From Microbacterium sp. SS28 (GTDB taxonomy: Bacteria > Actinomycetota > Actinomycetes > Actinomycetales > Microbacteriaceae): a DNA stretch of 64,000 nucleotides. Shown here in pieces: positions 15,792-22,954 of the stretch. Numbering within the stretch: the stretch's first letter is position 1; each line of letters starts with the position of its first letter. The notes under the pieces were generated by a model. It had not been told where the DNA came from and did no database searches. It saw nothing but the letters and a program-made list of their open reading frames with translations. The position numbers were made by a program, and so were the translations under genes. The DNA lies in contig NZ_JAKWJP010000008.1 in the NCBI RefSeq assembly GCF_022761035.1, positions 1 through 64,000 of the forward strand, read 5' to 3'.

Positions 15792-16925
15792 ATGTCCCAC
15801 ACCTCAGAGGTCACCCCTCGCCCCACCAAGTGGGGATTCGCCGCGCTCTTCGGAGTGCTCGGTGCGCTCATCGTCGCGATCGTCGTCATGGCGTTCGTCT
15901 GGCCCACTGCGACAGCGCAGGCCCAGAACCTCCCCGTCGGCATCAGCGGACCCGCGCAGGCAGTCTCCGCGATCGAAGACGTCCTCGCCGAGCAGGACCC
16001 GTCGCCGCTCGCGCTCGAAGCCGTCGACTCGCGCGCGGACGCCGTCCAGCGGATCGAGCAGCGCGAGATCTACGGCGCGATCCTGCTCGGTGACCAGCCC
16101 GAAGTGCTCGTCGCGAGCGCGGCGAGCCCCGCTGCCGCTCAGGCGCTGCGGGCGATCGCGACGCAGCTGCAGACGAAGATCGACGACACCGCGCAGGAGG
16201 CGCTCACGGCCCAGCTCACCGGGATCGTCGGCGCGCTGCAGGCCGGGCAGATGCCGCAGCTTCCCGAGGGCGCCGCGGGCGGCATCCCGCAGGTTCCGAC
16301 GGTCACCGTCACGGATGTCGTGCCCCTCGCCGACGGCGATCACACGGGTGCCGGCATCGGAGCGTCGCTGTTCCCGCTCGTGCTCGGAGGCATGCTCGCC
16401 GGCATCCTGCTGACCCTCCTCGTGCAGGGCGTCGTCCGTCGCCTCGTCGGACTGATCGTCTTCGGGGTCGCCGCCGGTGTGCTCATCGTCCTCGTCATGC
16501 AGATGTGGTTCGGCATCCTCGCGGGCGACTGGCTGCTCAACGCCGCCGTCGTCGCGACGAGCGTCACCGCGACCGGCGCGTTCGTCATCGGAATGAGCGC
16601 CCTGATCGGCCCGCGCGGAATCGGCGTCGCCGCCGCCATCACGATGCTCATCGCGAACCCGCTTGCGGCTGCGGCGATCCCCGTGCAGTTCCTGCCCGAG
16701 CCGTGGGGCGCCGTGGGCCAGTGGTTCGTGCCGGGCGCCTCGGCGAACCTGCTCCGCTCCACGAGCTACTTCCCCGACGCGCCTACGACGGCGCAGTGGC
16801 TCGTCCTCGCCGCGTGGATCGTGGGCGGCGTCATCCTCGCCCTCATCGGCCACCGGCGCAACGCAGCCGAAATCGCGCCCGCACCTGAGCAGCTCGAGCA
16901 CGAGCCGGCACTCGTCGCGGCCTGA
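15792..16925 (+). CDS. ABC-2 / YhgE-Pip-like membrane protein
   Basis: A 377-residue membrane protein. One N-terminal helix (about 14-36) is followed by an extracytoplasmic domain of about 160 residues, then five to six helices in the C-terminal half. This build matches the DUF3533/YhgE-Pip group related to ABC-2 permeases, which take part in export or envelope processes together with an ATPase or an MmpL protein. AGGAGG stands 5 nt before the ATG at 15792. It is controlled by the divergent TetR through the paired palindromes. No ATPase partner is nearby, so the exported substrate is unknown. Confidence 0.75.
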   Translation: MSHTSEVTPRPTKWGFAALFGVLGALIVAIVVMAFVWPTATAQAQNLPVGISGPAQAVSAIEDVLAEQDPSPLALEAVDSRADAVQRIEQREIYGAILLGDQPEVLVASAASPAAAQALRAIATQLQTKIDDTAQEALTAQLTGIVGALQAGQMPQLPEGAAGGIPQVPTVTVTDVVPLADGDHTGAGIGASLFPLVLGGMLAGILLTLLVQGVVRRLVGLIVFGVAAGVLIVLVMQMWFGILAGDWLLNAAVVATSVTATGAFVIGMSALIGPRGIGVAAAITMLIANPLAAAAIPVQFLPEPWGAVGQWFVPGASANLLRSTSYFPDAPTTAQWLVLAAWIVGGVILALIGHRRNAAEIAPAPEQLEHEPALVAA

Positions 16926-17043
16926 ACACGGCATGGCGGGCGGTCGCGCCTGGGCTGCGGCAGACTCAGGCGTGCGGGCGGTCGTGGGCCGCGATCGAAC
17001 GGCGCCTGGTCCGAGCAGGATCAGCGGGGCCGGGCGCGATCGC

Positions 17044-17100
17044 TTGCGTCTCGACGGTGCCCGTTCTACGATCGGACAGACGGGTTGACATCGTTGTCAA
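17044..17100 (+). promoter_or_regulatory. kinase promoter with LacI operator TGACATCGTTGTCA
   Basis: TTGCGT (17044-17049) and TACGAT (17067-17072) are spaced by 17 bp and make a good promoter. A palindrome TTGACATCGTTGTCAA (17085-17100) follows just after the expected transcription start. Its 14-bp core is the reverse complement of the operator at 21647-21660, which links the kinase to the LacI protein encoded at 21726. Confidence 0.72.
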
Positions 17101-17127
17101 GATGCGATCCAGGAAGAAGGACTCTCC

Positions 17128-18096
17128 ATGCCCCGACTCGCAGCAGCGGCATCCCCCGGCGACTCGGAAGCCGACACCGCAGCCCGAACCGTCGACCGCT
17201 CGTCTGAGACAGCGGTCGAGGTGCTCGTCATCGGAGAGGCCCTCATCGACATCACGTCGGGTCCCGACGGCAGCAGGGAGGTGCCCGGCGGGGGACCGGC
17301 GAACGTCGCGCTCGGACTGGGGCGTCGCGGCGTCGACGTCGCGCTGCTCACGAACCTCGGACGCGACGCGCGGGGCAGCGCGATCACGCGCCATCTCGAG
17401 AAATCCGGCGTCTGGGTGCTCGCCGAGTCCTTCGTCCGCGACACCACCTCGACCGCCGTCGCGACGATCACCGCCGACGGCTCTGCCCGGTACGACTTCG
17501 ACGTCCGATGGGCTGCCTCGCAGGCTCCCCTTCATGTGCGACCGCGCGCCGTGCACACGGGCTCGGTGGCGGCGTTCCTCGGTCCGGGCGACGCTGTCGT
17601 CCTGCAGCAGCTCGACCGGCTCCAGCCCGACATCGTGACCTTCGACCCGAACATCCGTCCTGCGCTCATCAGCGACGCTGCGCATGCGCGGTCGAGGTTC
17701 GAGGAGTTCGCCCGGCGTGCGACCGTCGTCAAGCTCTCGGACGAAGACGCCGAGTTCCTGTATCCGGATGTCGCCATCCCGGGCGTGCTCGATGCGATCG
17801 GCTCCCTCGGACCGCGCCTGGTCGCCGTGACGCGCGGCTCCCAGGGCGCCGTGCTCGCGGCGGAGGGGCTCGTGGTCGAAGTGCCCGGCAGAGCTGTGTC
17901 CGTCCTCGACACGATCGGTGCGGGGGACACGTTCATGTCGTCGCTCATCTTCGACTACATCGCGCTCGAGGAGCAGGCACTGTCGGCAGAGACCCTCGCC
18001 GACATCGGCGGCCGTGCGGCCACAGCAGCATCCATCACTGTCGCGCGAGCAGGGGCCGACCTGCCCTGGCAGCACGAACTGGCTGAGCTCGCCTGA
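17128..18096 (+). CDS. PfkB-family carbohydrate kinase (fructokinase candidate)
   Basis: A 322-residue ribokinase/PfkB kinase. GGGPANVALGLGRRG gives the N-terminal sugar-binding signature and DTIGAGDTFMSSL the C-terminal signature, whose GAGD Asp is the catalytic base. About 33 extra residues precede the first beta strand; a GTG at 17221 could be a second start, but AGGAAGAAGGA before ATG 17128 supports the longer form. The family phosphorylates sugars with ATP in the cytoplasm. Its promoter carries the same LacI operator as the neighbouring fructose-type ABC importer and the secreted GH32, so fructose is the likely substrate. Confidence 0.87.
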   Translation: MPRLAAAASPGDSEADTAARTVDRSSETAVEVLVIGEALIDITSGPDGSREVPGGGPANVALGLGRRGVDVALLTNLGRDARGSAITRHLEKSGVWVLAESFVRDTTSTAVATITADGSARYDFDVRWAASQAPLHVRPRAVHTGSVAAFLGPGDAVVLQQLDRLQPDIVTFDPNIRPALISDAAHARSRFEEFARRATVVKLSDEDAEFLYPDVAIPGVLDAIGSLGPRLVAVTRGSQGAVLAAEGLVVEVPGRAVSVLDTIGAGDTFMSSLIFDYIALEEQALSAETLADIGGRAATAASITVARAGADLPWQHELAELA

Positions 18097-18167
18097 GCCG
18101 CCCTCCGCGGCCTCCCGCCCTGTGCGACGGAGTCTGCTGACGGACGATCGCTTCGCGCCTCAATGAG

Positions 18168-18205
18168 GATGGGGAGCGCGCCGTGCATGCGGCGCGCTCC
18201 CCATC
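18168..18205. terminator. bidirectional terminator hairpin
   Basis: A perfect 16-bp stem (left arm GATGGGGAGCGCGCCG) with a 6-nt TGCATG loop lies between the stop of the kinase gene and that of the convergent monooxygenase-like gene. It should end transcription from both sides. Confidence 0.75.
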
Positions 18206-18218
18206 GGGGTCCTGCTGG

Positions 18219-18539
18219 TCAGGCTGTCGCCGGCTCCGCGGCGGGGGTGAGGAAGGTGAGCTGCGAACCGTCCTCGACGATCAGCTCTCTGAGCGCACGA
18301 TTGAACGGTTCTCCGTATGGCGCCGAGATGTGCGCGGCGAAGGCGGCATCGTCGCGGTAGACCTCGAAGACGAAGAACCGGTCCTCGGCGTCCTTGACGC
18401 GATACGCGTCGAAGACGACGTTGCCCGGCTCTTGTCGCACGTCGATCACGAGCGCCGTGAGCAGCTCCTCCACGCGATCGGCGAGACCCGCGCGGGCGGT
18501 GAACTCGGCGTACAGGACCACAGGGTGGGCGTCGGTCAT
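18219..18539 (-). CDS. antibiotic-biosynthesis-monooxygenase-fold (ABM) small protein
   Basis: A 106-residue dimeric alpha/beta-barrel (ABM) protein of the YgiN/LsrG type. Conserved parts are the first strand VVLYAEFTARAG, EPGNVVFDAYRVKD, FFVFEVYRDDAAFAAH and FNRALREL. Relatives act on quinones, phospho-AI-2 or aldehydes with no cofactor. The start is at ATG 18539; the longer minus-strand reading frame above it is not coding. It is the last gene of the ABC importer operon, after a strong hairpin (18563-18602). A role as an LsrG-like companion of a sugar importer, such as an epimerase or isomerase, is possible but unproven. Confidence 0.78.
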   Translation of the reverse strand: MTDAHPVVLYAEFTARAGLADRVEELLTALVIDVRQEPGNVVFDAYRVKDAEDRFFVFEVYRDDAAFAAHISAPYGEPFNRALRELIVEDGSQLTFLTPAAEPATA

Positions 18540-18562
18540 GAGATCTCCTCGATTCGATGGAG

Positions 18563-18602
18563 CGGCGCCGCGCGGAACGTGACCCAGTTCCGCGCGGCGC
18601 CG
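18563..18602 (-). terminator. hairpin between ABC ATPase and ABM genes
   Basis: A perfect 16-bp stem (CGGCGCCGCGCGGAAC with its complement) and an 8-nt loop directly follow the stop of the ABC ATPase gene on the minus strand. It may end most transcripts, or protect the mRNA 3' end and lower expression of the ABM gene. Confidence 0.6.
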
Positions 18603-18607
18603 GTCGG

Positions 18608-19408
18608 TCAGGCGGCGGCTGCGCCCGTCATGATGGCGACGGCATCCGTCATGCTGTGCGACTGCGGCGTGATGGTCGCCGCGCGCTTGCCCAGACGCTG
18701 GATGTGGATGCGGTCCGCCACTTGGAACACGTGCGGCATGTTGTGCGAGATGAGGATGACCGGCACCCCCTGCTCGCGGAGCCGCTCGATGAGCTCCAGC
18801 ACCTGGTTCGACTCGCGCACGCCGAGGGCGGCGGTGGGCTCGTCGAGGACCACGACCTTCGACCCGAATGCCGCGGCCCGGGCGACCGCGACGGCCTGGC
18901 GCTGTCCGCCCGAGAGGTTCTCGACCGGAACCGTGACGTCCTGCAGCGTCGAGACGCCCAGCCGTTCGAGGTGGCCCCGTGCCTCCTTGCGCATGCCCGA
19001 GGTGTCGAGCGCGCGGAAGACGGAGCCGAGCACGCCCGCCTTGCGCCGCTCTCGGCCGAGGAAGAGGTTGGACGCGACATCCAGCGCCGGTGAGACCGCC
19101 AGATTCTGGTAGACGGTCTCGATGCCGGCGGCGCGGGCGTCCTGCGGACGCTTGAAGTGCACCTCCTCGCCGTCCAGCAGCAGCTGGCCCTCGTCGGGGA
19201 TGTACGCGCCGGTCAGGCACTTGATGAGCGTGGACTTGCCCGCGCCGTTGTCGCCGATGATGGCGAGCACTTCGCCCGGGTAGAGCTGCAGGCTGACCCC
19301 GTCGAGGCCGACGACGCGACCGAAAGTCTTGACCAGCCGCTTCGCCTCGAGGACCGGCATCTTCGTGGGGACGGCGGAGCCCGCCGGTCCCGTCTGGGGG
19401 AGTGTCAT
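18608..19408 (-). CDS. sugar ABC importer, ATP-binding protein (FrcA-like)
   Basis: A 266-residue ABC ATPase with one nucleotide-binding domain. Walker A is GDNGAGKST, the Q-loop lies in IETVYQNLAV, the signature is LSGGQRQAVA, Walker B is VVVLDEPTAALG and the switch His is in ILISHNMPHV. Most ribose-type importers carry a double ATPase of about 500 residues; the single-domain form is typical of the fructose importer FrcBCA of Sinorhizobium. The ATG overlaps the permease stop by 4 nt. Together with the permease and binding protein it should drive sugar uptake. Confidence 0.9.
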   Translation of the reverse strand: MTLPQTGPAGSAVPTKMPVLEAKRLVKTFGRVVGLDGVSLQLYPGEVLAIIGDNGAGKSTLIKCLTGAYIPDEGQLLLDGEEVHFKRPQDARAAGIETVYQNLAVSPALDVASNLFLGRERRKAGVLGSVFRALDTSGMRKEARGHLERLGVSTLQDVTVPVENLSGGQRQAVAVARAAAFGSKVVVLDEPTAALGVRESNQVLELIERLREQGVPVILISHNMPHVFQVADRIHIQRLGKRAATITPQSHSMTDAVAIMTGAAAA

Positions 19409-20439
19409 TTCCGAACCTTTCTGATCCACTGGTCGACGGCGACCGCGACGATGACGAGGATGCCGATGGCGAGCGTCTGATACAGCCCGTCGACGCCCGC
19501 GAGGAACAGCCCGTTGCGGAACACGCCGACGATGATGGCGCCCAGCAGGGATCCCCAGATGATGCCGCGTCCGCCGAACAGCGAGGTGCCTCCGATGACG
19601 ACTGCCGTGATCGAGTCGAGGTTGAGGTCGGCGCCGGCGTTGGGGCTCGCCGCTCCGGAGCGGCCGATCTGGATCCAGGCCGCGACAGCGAGGACCGCGC
19701 CGGCGGCCACGTACACGCTCATGAGCACGCGGCTCGTCGCGATACCGGCCAGGCGGGCCGATTCGACATCGTCTCCCACGGCGTACACGTGACGACCCCA
19801 CGAGGTGCGACCCAGGATGTAGGCGATCACGCCGTACAGCGCGAGCATGATGATGACGCCGACCGTGAGCCGCACATCGCCGATCGGCAGCGGCGTGGCC
19901 GTCCAGGTGAGCAGCTCGGGCATCTCCGACTTCCGCACCGTCTGGCCTCCGCTGTAGAGGAGCGTCAGCGCCACGAACACGTTGAAGGTTCCCAGCGTCG
20001 CGATGAACGGAGGGAGCTTCACTCGCGTCACGAGGAAGCCGTTGAGGGCTCCGGCCGCGAGGGCGGCGACGAGGCCGGCGAGGAGGGCCAGCACGGCGGG
20101 GAAGCCGTTCTGGTAGGCGGTCTGCGCCATCACCATCGACGCGAGGATCATCGAGGCGCCGACCGAGAGGTCGATGCCGGCGGTGAGGATGATCAGGGTC
20201 TGCGCGATCGCGACGGTGCCCACGACCGAGACCTGGTCGAGGATGAGCGAGAGGTTGGCCGGCGCGAAGAAGCGCGGGTTGATCGACCCGAACACGATGA
20301 TCGACAGGACGAGGACGATCGCGGGGCTGATGGCCGGGTAGCGGTGGAGGATGCCGCGGATGCGGTCGAGCGGCGTGCGCCGATCGAGGAACTCCGCGGC
20401 GAGATCAAGGGTGCTGGTGGGTGGTGCCTGCTGGGTCAC
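19405..20439 (-). CDS. sugar ABC importer, permease (FrcC/RbsC-like)
   Basis: A 344-residue permease of the branched-chain/ribose class with 8-10 hydrophobic helices. Hallmarks are QTLIILTAGIDLSVGA near residue 80, LPPFIATLGT near 140 and the cytoplasmic EAA-like loop VVIGGTSLFGGRG near 280. The N-terminal 30 residues are cytoplasmic and hydrophilic. It is overlapped by the ATPase gene (ATGA), and a hairpin at 20471-20504 separates it from the binding-protein gene upstream, a common way to make more binding protein than permease. Confidence 0.92.
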   Translation of the reverse strand: MTQQAPPTSTLDLAAEFLDRRTPLDRIRGILHRYPAISPAIVLVLSIIVFGSINPRFFAPANLSLILDQVSVVGTVAIAQTLIILTAGIDLSVGASMILASMVMAQTAYQNGFPAVLALLAGLVAALAAGALNGFLVTRVKLPPFIATLGTFNVFVALTLLYSGGQTVRKSEMPELLTWTATPLPIGDVRLTVGVIIMLALYGVIAYILGRTSWGRHVYAVGDDVESARLAGIATSRVLMSVYVAAGAVLAVAAWIQIGRSGAASPNAGADLNLDSITAVVIGGTSLFGGRGIIWGSLLGAIIVGVFRNGLFLAGVDGLYQTLAIGILVIVAVAVDQWIRKVRK

Positions 20440-20470
20440 GAGGTTTCACTCCGTCTGTGTGGATTCGGGA

Positions 20471-20504
20471 GGGTGGGGGATGCCGCTCGCGACATCCCCC
20501 ACCC
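20471..20504 (-). terminator. intra-operon hairpin after binding-protein gene
   Basis: GGGTGGGGGATG and its complement form a perfect 12-bp stem with a 10-nt loop, just after the stop of the binding-protein gene and 30 bp before the permease start. Such hairpins in ABC operons usually reduce readthrough or stabilise the upstream mRNA. Confidence 0.6.
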
Positions 20505-20510
20505 CGCTGG

Positions 20511-21617
20511 TTACTTCTCGCCCCAGCAGATGCCGGCGGCTTCGGTGGTGTCGATCGAGTCCACGCCGTCGACGGGCGCGTCGGTCACGAGCGAGACGCC
20601 GGTGTTGTAGAAGTCGAGGCCCGGCGTGACCTCAGGGGCCTGACCCGTCTCGACCAGGTCGACGATCGCCTCGACGCCGAGCTCGGCCATCTTGACCGGG
20701 TACTGCTGGCTCGTCGCGTCGATGATGCCGTCGGCGACCTGCTGGACGCCCGCGCAGCCACCGTCGACCGAGACGATGATGACGTCGCCCGGGTCCTTGC
20801 CGGCCGCCTGCAGGGCCTGGTACGCGCCGTAGGCGGCGGGCTCGTTGATCGTGTACACGACGTTGATGTCGGGGTTCTTCGCGAGGAGGTTCTCCATCGC
20901 CGTGCGGCCGCCGTCCTCGGCGCCCTGCGACGCCTCGTTGCCTACGATCGTGTAGCTTCCCCCGCTGTACGAGCCGGTCGGCTCCTCGTCGCCGTTCGTC
21001 TGCGCGTCGGCGAGGTCGATGCCCATGCCGTCCAGGAAGCCCTGGTCGCGGCTGTAGTCGACGGTGACGACCTTGTCGTCGAACAGGTCGATGAGGCCGA
21101 TCACTGCATCGCCCCCGTCGAGGGTTCCTGCCGTCCACTGGCCGATCAGCTGCCCCGCGAGGAAGTTGTCGGTCGCGAACGTGATGTCGACGGCATCGGC
21201 GGGGTCGGGCACGGTGTCCAGCGCGATCACGAAGAGGCCGGCATCCCGAGCCTTCTCGATCGCGTCGAGGACCGCGGGGCCGTTGGGGGTGATGAGGATG
21301 CCCTTGTCGCCCTTGGAGATGGCAGCCTCGATCGCCTGGATCTGGGTGTCTTCGTCGCCGTCCTCTTCGCCCGCGGCGAGCGTCAGGTTCACGCCGTGCT
21401 CCTCGGCCGCCGCCTTCGCGCCGTCCTGCATCGCGATGAAGAACGGGTTGGAGTTCGTCTTGACGATGAGCGAGACGCCGATCTCGTCGGACGCCGCCTC
21501 GGACGAGCCTGCAGAGCCGGACGACGAGCAGCCGGCGAGCGTGAGCCCTGCGACCGCAGTGAGGGCGGCGAGCGCGACCGCGCCCCGCCGGATCGGGTGC
21601 AGCATGTGATTCTTCAT
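20511..21617 (-). CDS. sugar ABC importer, substrate-binding lipoprotein (FrcB/RbsB-like)
   Basis: A 368-residue periplasmic-binding-protein family 1 lipoprotein. The signal peptide ends in the lipobox LTLAGC at about residue 30, so the protein is anchored outside the membrane. The mature part has the two-lobe fold of ribose/fructose-binding proteins (GVSLIVKTNSNPFF, GILITPNGPAVLDAIEKA, IVSVDGGCAGVQQVADG). GAGGA precedes the ATG. It is the first gene of the importer operon, whose promoter holds a TGACAACGATGTCA operator. Fructose is the likely ligand given the kinase and fructanase under the same operator type. Confidence 0.92.
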   Translation of the reverse strand: MKNHMLHPIRRGAVALAALTAVAGLTLAGCSSSGSAGSSEAASDEIGVSLIVKTNSNPFFIAMQDGAKAAAEEHGVNLTLAAGEEDGDEDTQIQAIEAAISKGDKGILITPNGPAVLDAIEKARDAGLFVIALDTVPDPADAVDITFATDNFLAGQLIGQWTAGTLDGGDAVIGLIDLFDDKVVTVDYSRDQGFLDGMGIDLADAQTNGDEEPTGSYSGGSYTIVGNEASQGAEDGGRTAMENLLAKNPDINVVYTINEPAAYGAYQALQAAGKDPGDVIIVSVDGGCAGVQQVADGIIDATSQQYPVKMAELGVEAIVDLVETGQAPEVTPGLDFYNTGVSLVTDAPVDGVDSIDTTEAAGICWGEK

Positions 21618-21646
21618 CGAATTCCTCTCGGTTCGCGTTGTCCCGC

Positions 21647-21740
21647 TGACAACGATGTCAGGAGCAATGTCTAGCCGACATCCATCGATATAGTCAAGAC
21701 GAACTCAACGAATCGAGACCTGACCGTGACACCGATGTCA
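21647..21740. promoter_or_regulatory. divergent promoter region with two LacI operators
   Basis: For the importer on the minus strand, TTGACT (21692-21697) and TAGACA (21668-21673) are spaced by 18 bp, and the operator TGACAACGATGTCA (21647-21660) lies just downstream. For the LacI gene on the plus strand, TATAGT (21689-21694) is a -10 candidate, and TGACACCGATGTCA (21727-21740) overlaps its GTG start codon. The two operators share 13 of 14 bases. Confidence 0.75.
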
Positions 21741-22781
21741 ACTTCCGCCAATGCGTCCGGGCGTCGCCCGCACGCCACGATGAAGCACGTCGCTGCGCTC
21801 GCCGGCGTCGGCATCAAGACCGTCTCCCGGGTCATCAACGACGAGCCCAATGTCGCGCCTCAGACGGCCTCGCGCGTCTGGGATGCGATCCAGGCGCTCG
21901 ACTACCACGTCGACATGCAGGCGGGCAGTCTGCGTCGAGCGGGTGGGCGCACGCAGACCCTCGGCCTGCTCGTCAGCAGTGTCGACAACCCGTTCGCGAG
22001 CGCGATGCACCGCTCGATCGAGGATGCCGCCCTGGCCCGGGGAGTGGCGGTCTTCGCGTCGAGCCTCGATGACGATGCCGAGCGCGAGGATCTCGCGGTC
22101 AAGGCGTTCCTCCGCCGTCGCGTCGACGGCCTCATCCTGACGACGGCGTCGCGCGCCCAGCCCTATCTCGCGTCGACGGCCGCGCGCGACATCCCCGTGG
22201 TGTTCGTCGACCGCGAGCCGGCATCCGGCGGTGTGGACGCGGTCGTGAGCGACAACCGGGCGGGCGCCGCCGAGGCGACCGCGCACCTCATCCGCCGCGG
22301 TCACCGCCGGATCGCCCTGCTCACCGACCGCGCGAGCATCCAGACAGCCGCCGAGCGTCGCCGCGGGTTCCTCGATGCGCTCAGCGCGGCGGGCATCCCC
22401 GCCTCCGACGGCGAGGTCGTCTCGGAGCTGCACGATTCGCAGACAGCGCAGGAGGCGATGACGGCGCTCCTCGCGCGCGACGAGCCTCCGACCGCCTTCT
22501 TCAGCGCCCAGAACCTCATCACGGTCGGCGTGCTCCATGCCCTGCGTGCCGCCGGTCGCACGCGCACCGCGGCGCTCGTGGGGTTCGACGACATCCCGCT
22601 CGCGGATCTCGTCGAGCCGGGGGTGACCGTGGTCGCACAGGATCCGCACGAGATCGGTCGCCTCGCCTCGGCGCGGGTGTTCGCCCGCCTCGAGGGGGAC
22701 GACAGCGAGCCGCAGCGCATCCTCGTTCCGACCCGCCTCATCGAGCGCGGCAGTGGAGAGATCCCTCCGCCGCGTCCCTGA
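21726..22781 (+). CDS. LacI-family regulator of the fructan/fructose regulon
   Basis: A 351-residue LacI repressor: helix-turn-helix TMKHVAALAGVGIKTVSRVI (about 18-38), hinge, then a sugar-binding effector domain (TLGLLVSSVDNPFASAMHRS to VGFDDIPLADLVEPGVTVVAQDP). The usual recognition-helix residues VSxATVS read VGIKTVS. Two in-frame starts are possible, GTG 21726 and ATG 21735; neither has a clear ribosome site and an operator covers both. Sites of the form TGACA-NCGA-TGTCA occur at this gene, the ABC importer, the kinase and the secreted GH32, so it is probably the local repressor relieved by fructose or a phosphate ester. Confidence 0.92.
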   Translation: MTPMSTSANASGRRPHATMKHVAALAGVGIKTVSRVINDEPNVAPQTASRVWDAIQALDYHVDMQAGSLRRAGGRTQTLGLLVSSVDNPFASAMHRSIEDAALARGVAVFASSLDDDAEREDLAVKAFLRRRVDGLILTTASRAQPYLASTAARDIPVVFVDREPASGGVDAVVSDNRAGAAEATAHLIRRGHRRIALLTDRASIQTAAERRRGFLDALSAAGIPASDGEVVSELHDSQTAQEAMTALLARDEPPTAFFSAQNLITVGVLHALRAAGRTRTAALVGFDDIPLADLVEPGVTVVAQDPHEIGRLASARVFARLEGDDSEPQRILVPTRLIERGSGEIPPPRP

Positions 22782-22807
22782 ACTTTCCGAGGTCCGCGAG
22801 CAGCGGG

Positions 22808-22899
22808 CGACATCGATGCCAATCGATCTCGCCGGGCGGCTTGCTTTGTCCGGTGGACACTCCTTACGATCGGCCGCGCTACAACTGACATCGATGTCA
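22808..22899 (+). promoter_or_regulatory. GH32 promoter with LacI operator TGACATCGATGTCA
   Basis: TTGCTT (22841-22846) and TACGAT (22865-22870) are spaced by 18 bp. A perfect 14-bp palindrome TGACATCGATGTCA (22886-22899) follows the expected start. A weaker copy, CGACATCGATGCCA (12 of 14), lies upstream at 22808-22821, and a separate palindrome TGTCC-GGT-GGACA sits in the spacer at 22847-22859. The two LacI sites would allow a repression loop; the spacer palindrome may bind another factor. Confidence 0.72.
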
Positions 22900-22954
22900 C
22901 GTCGATGCGCCACCGCTGGTGCATGGACGTTCGTGCGAAGGAGGACGACCGATC

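Noticed and set aside
22919-22954. Upstream GTG start for the secreted GH32
   Set aside because: It lacks a ribosome site and would put 12 polar residues before the signal peptide; GAAGGAGG supports ATG 22955.
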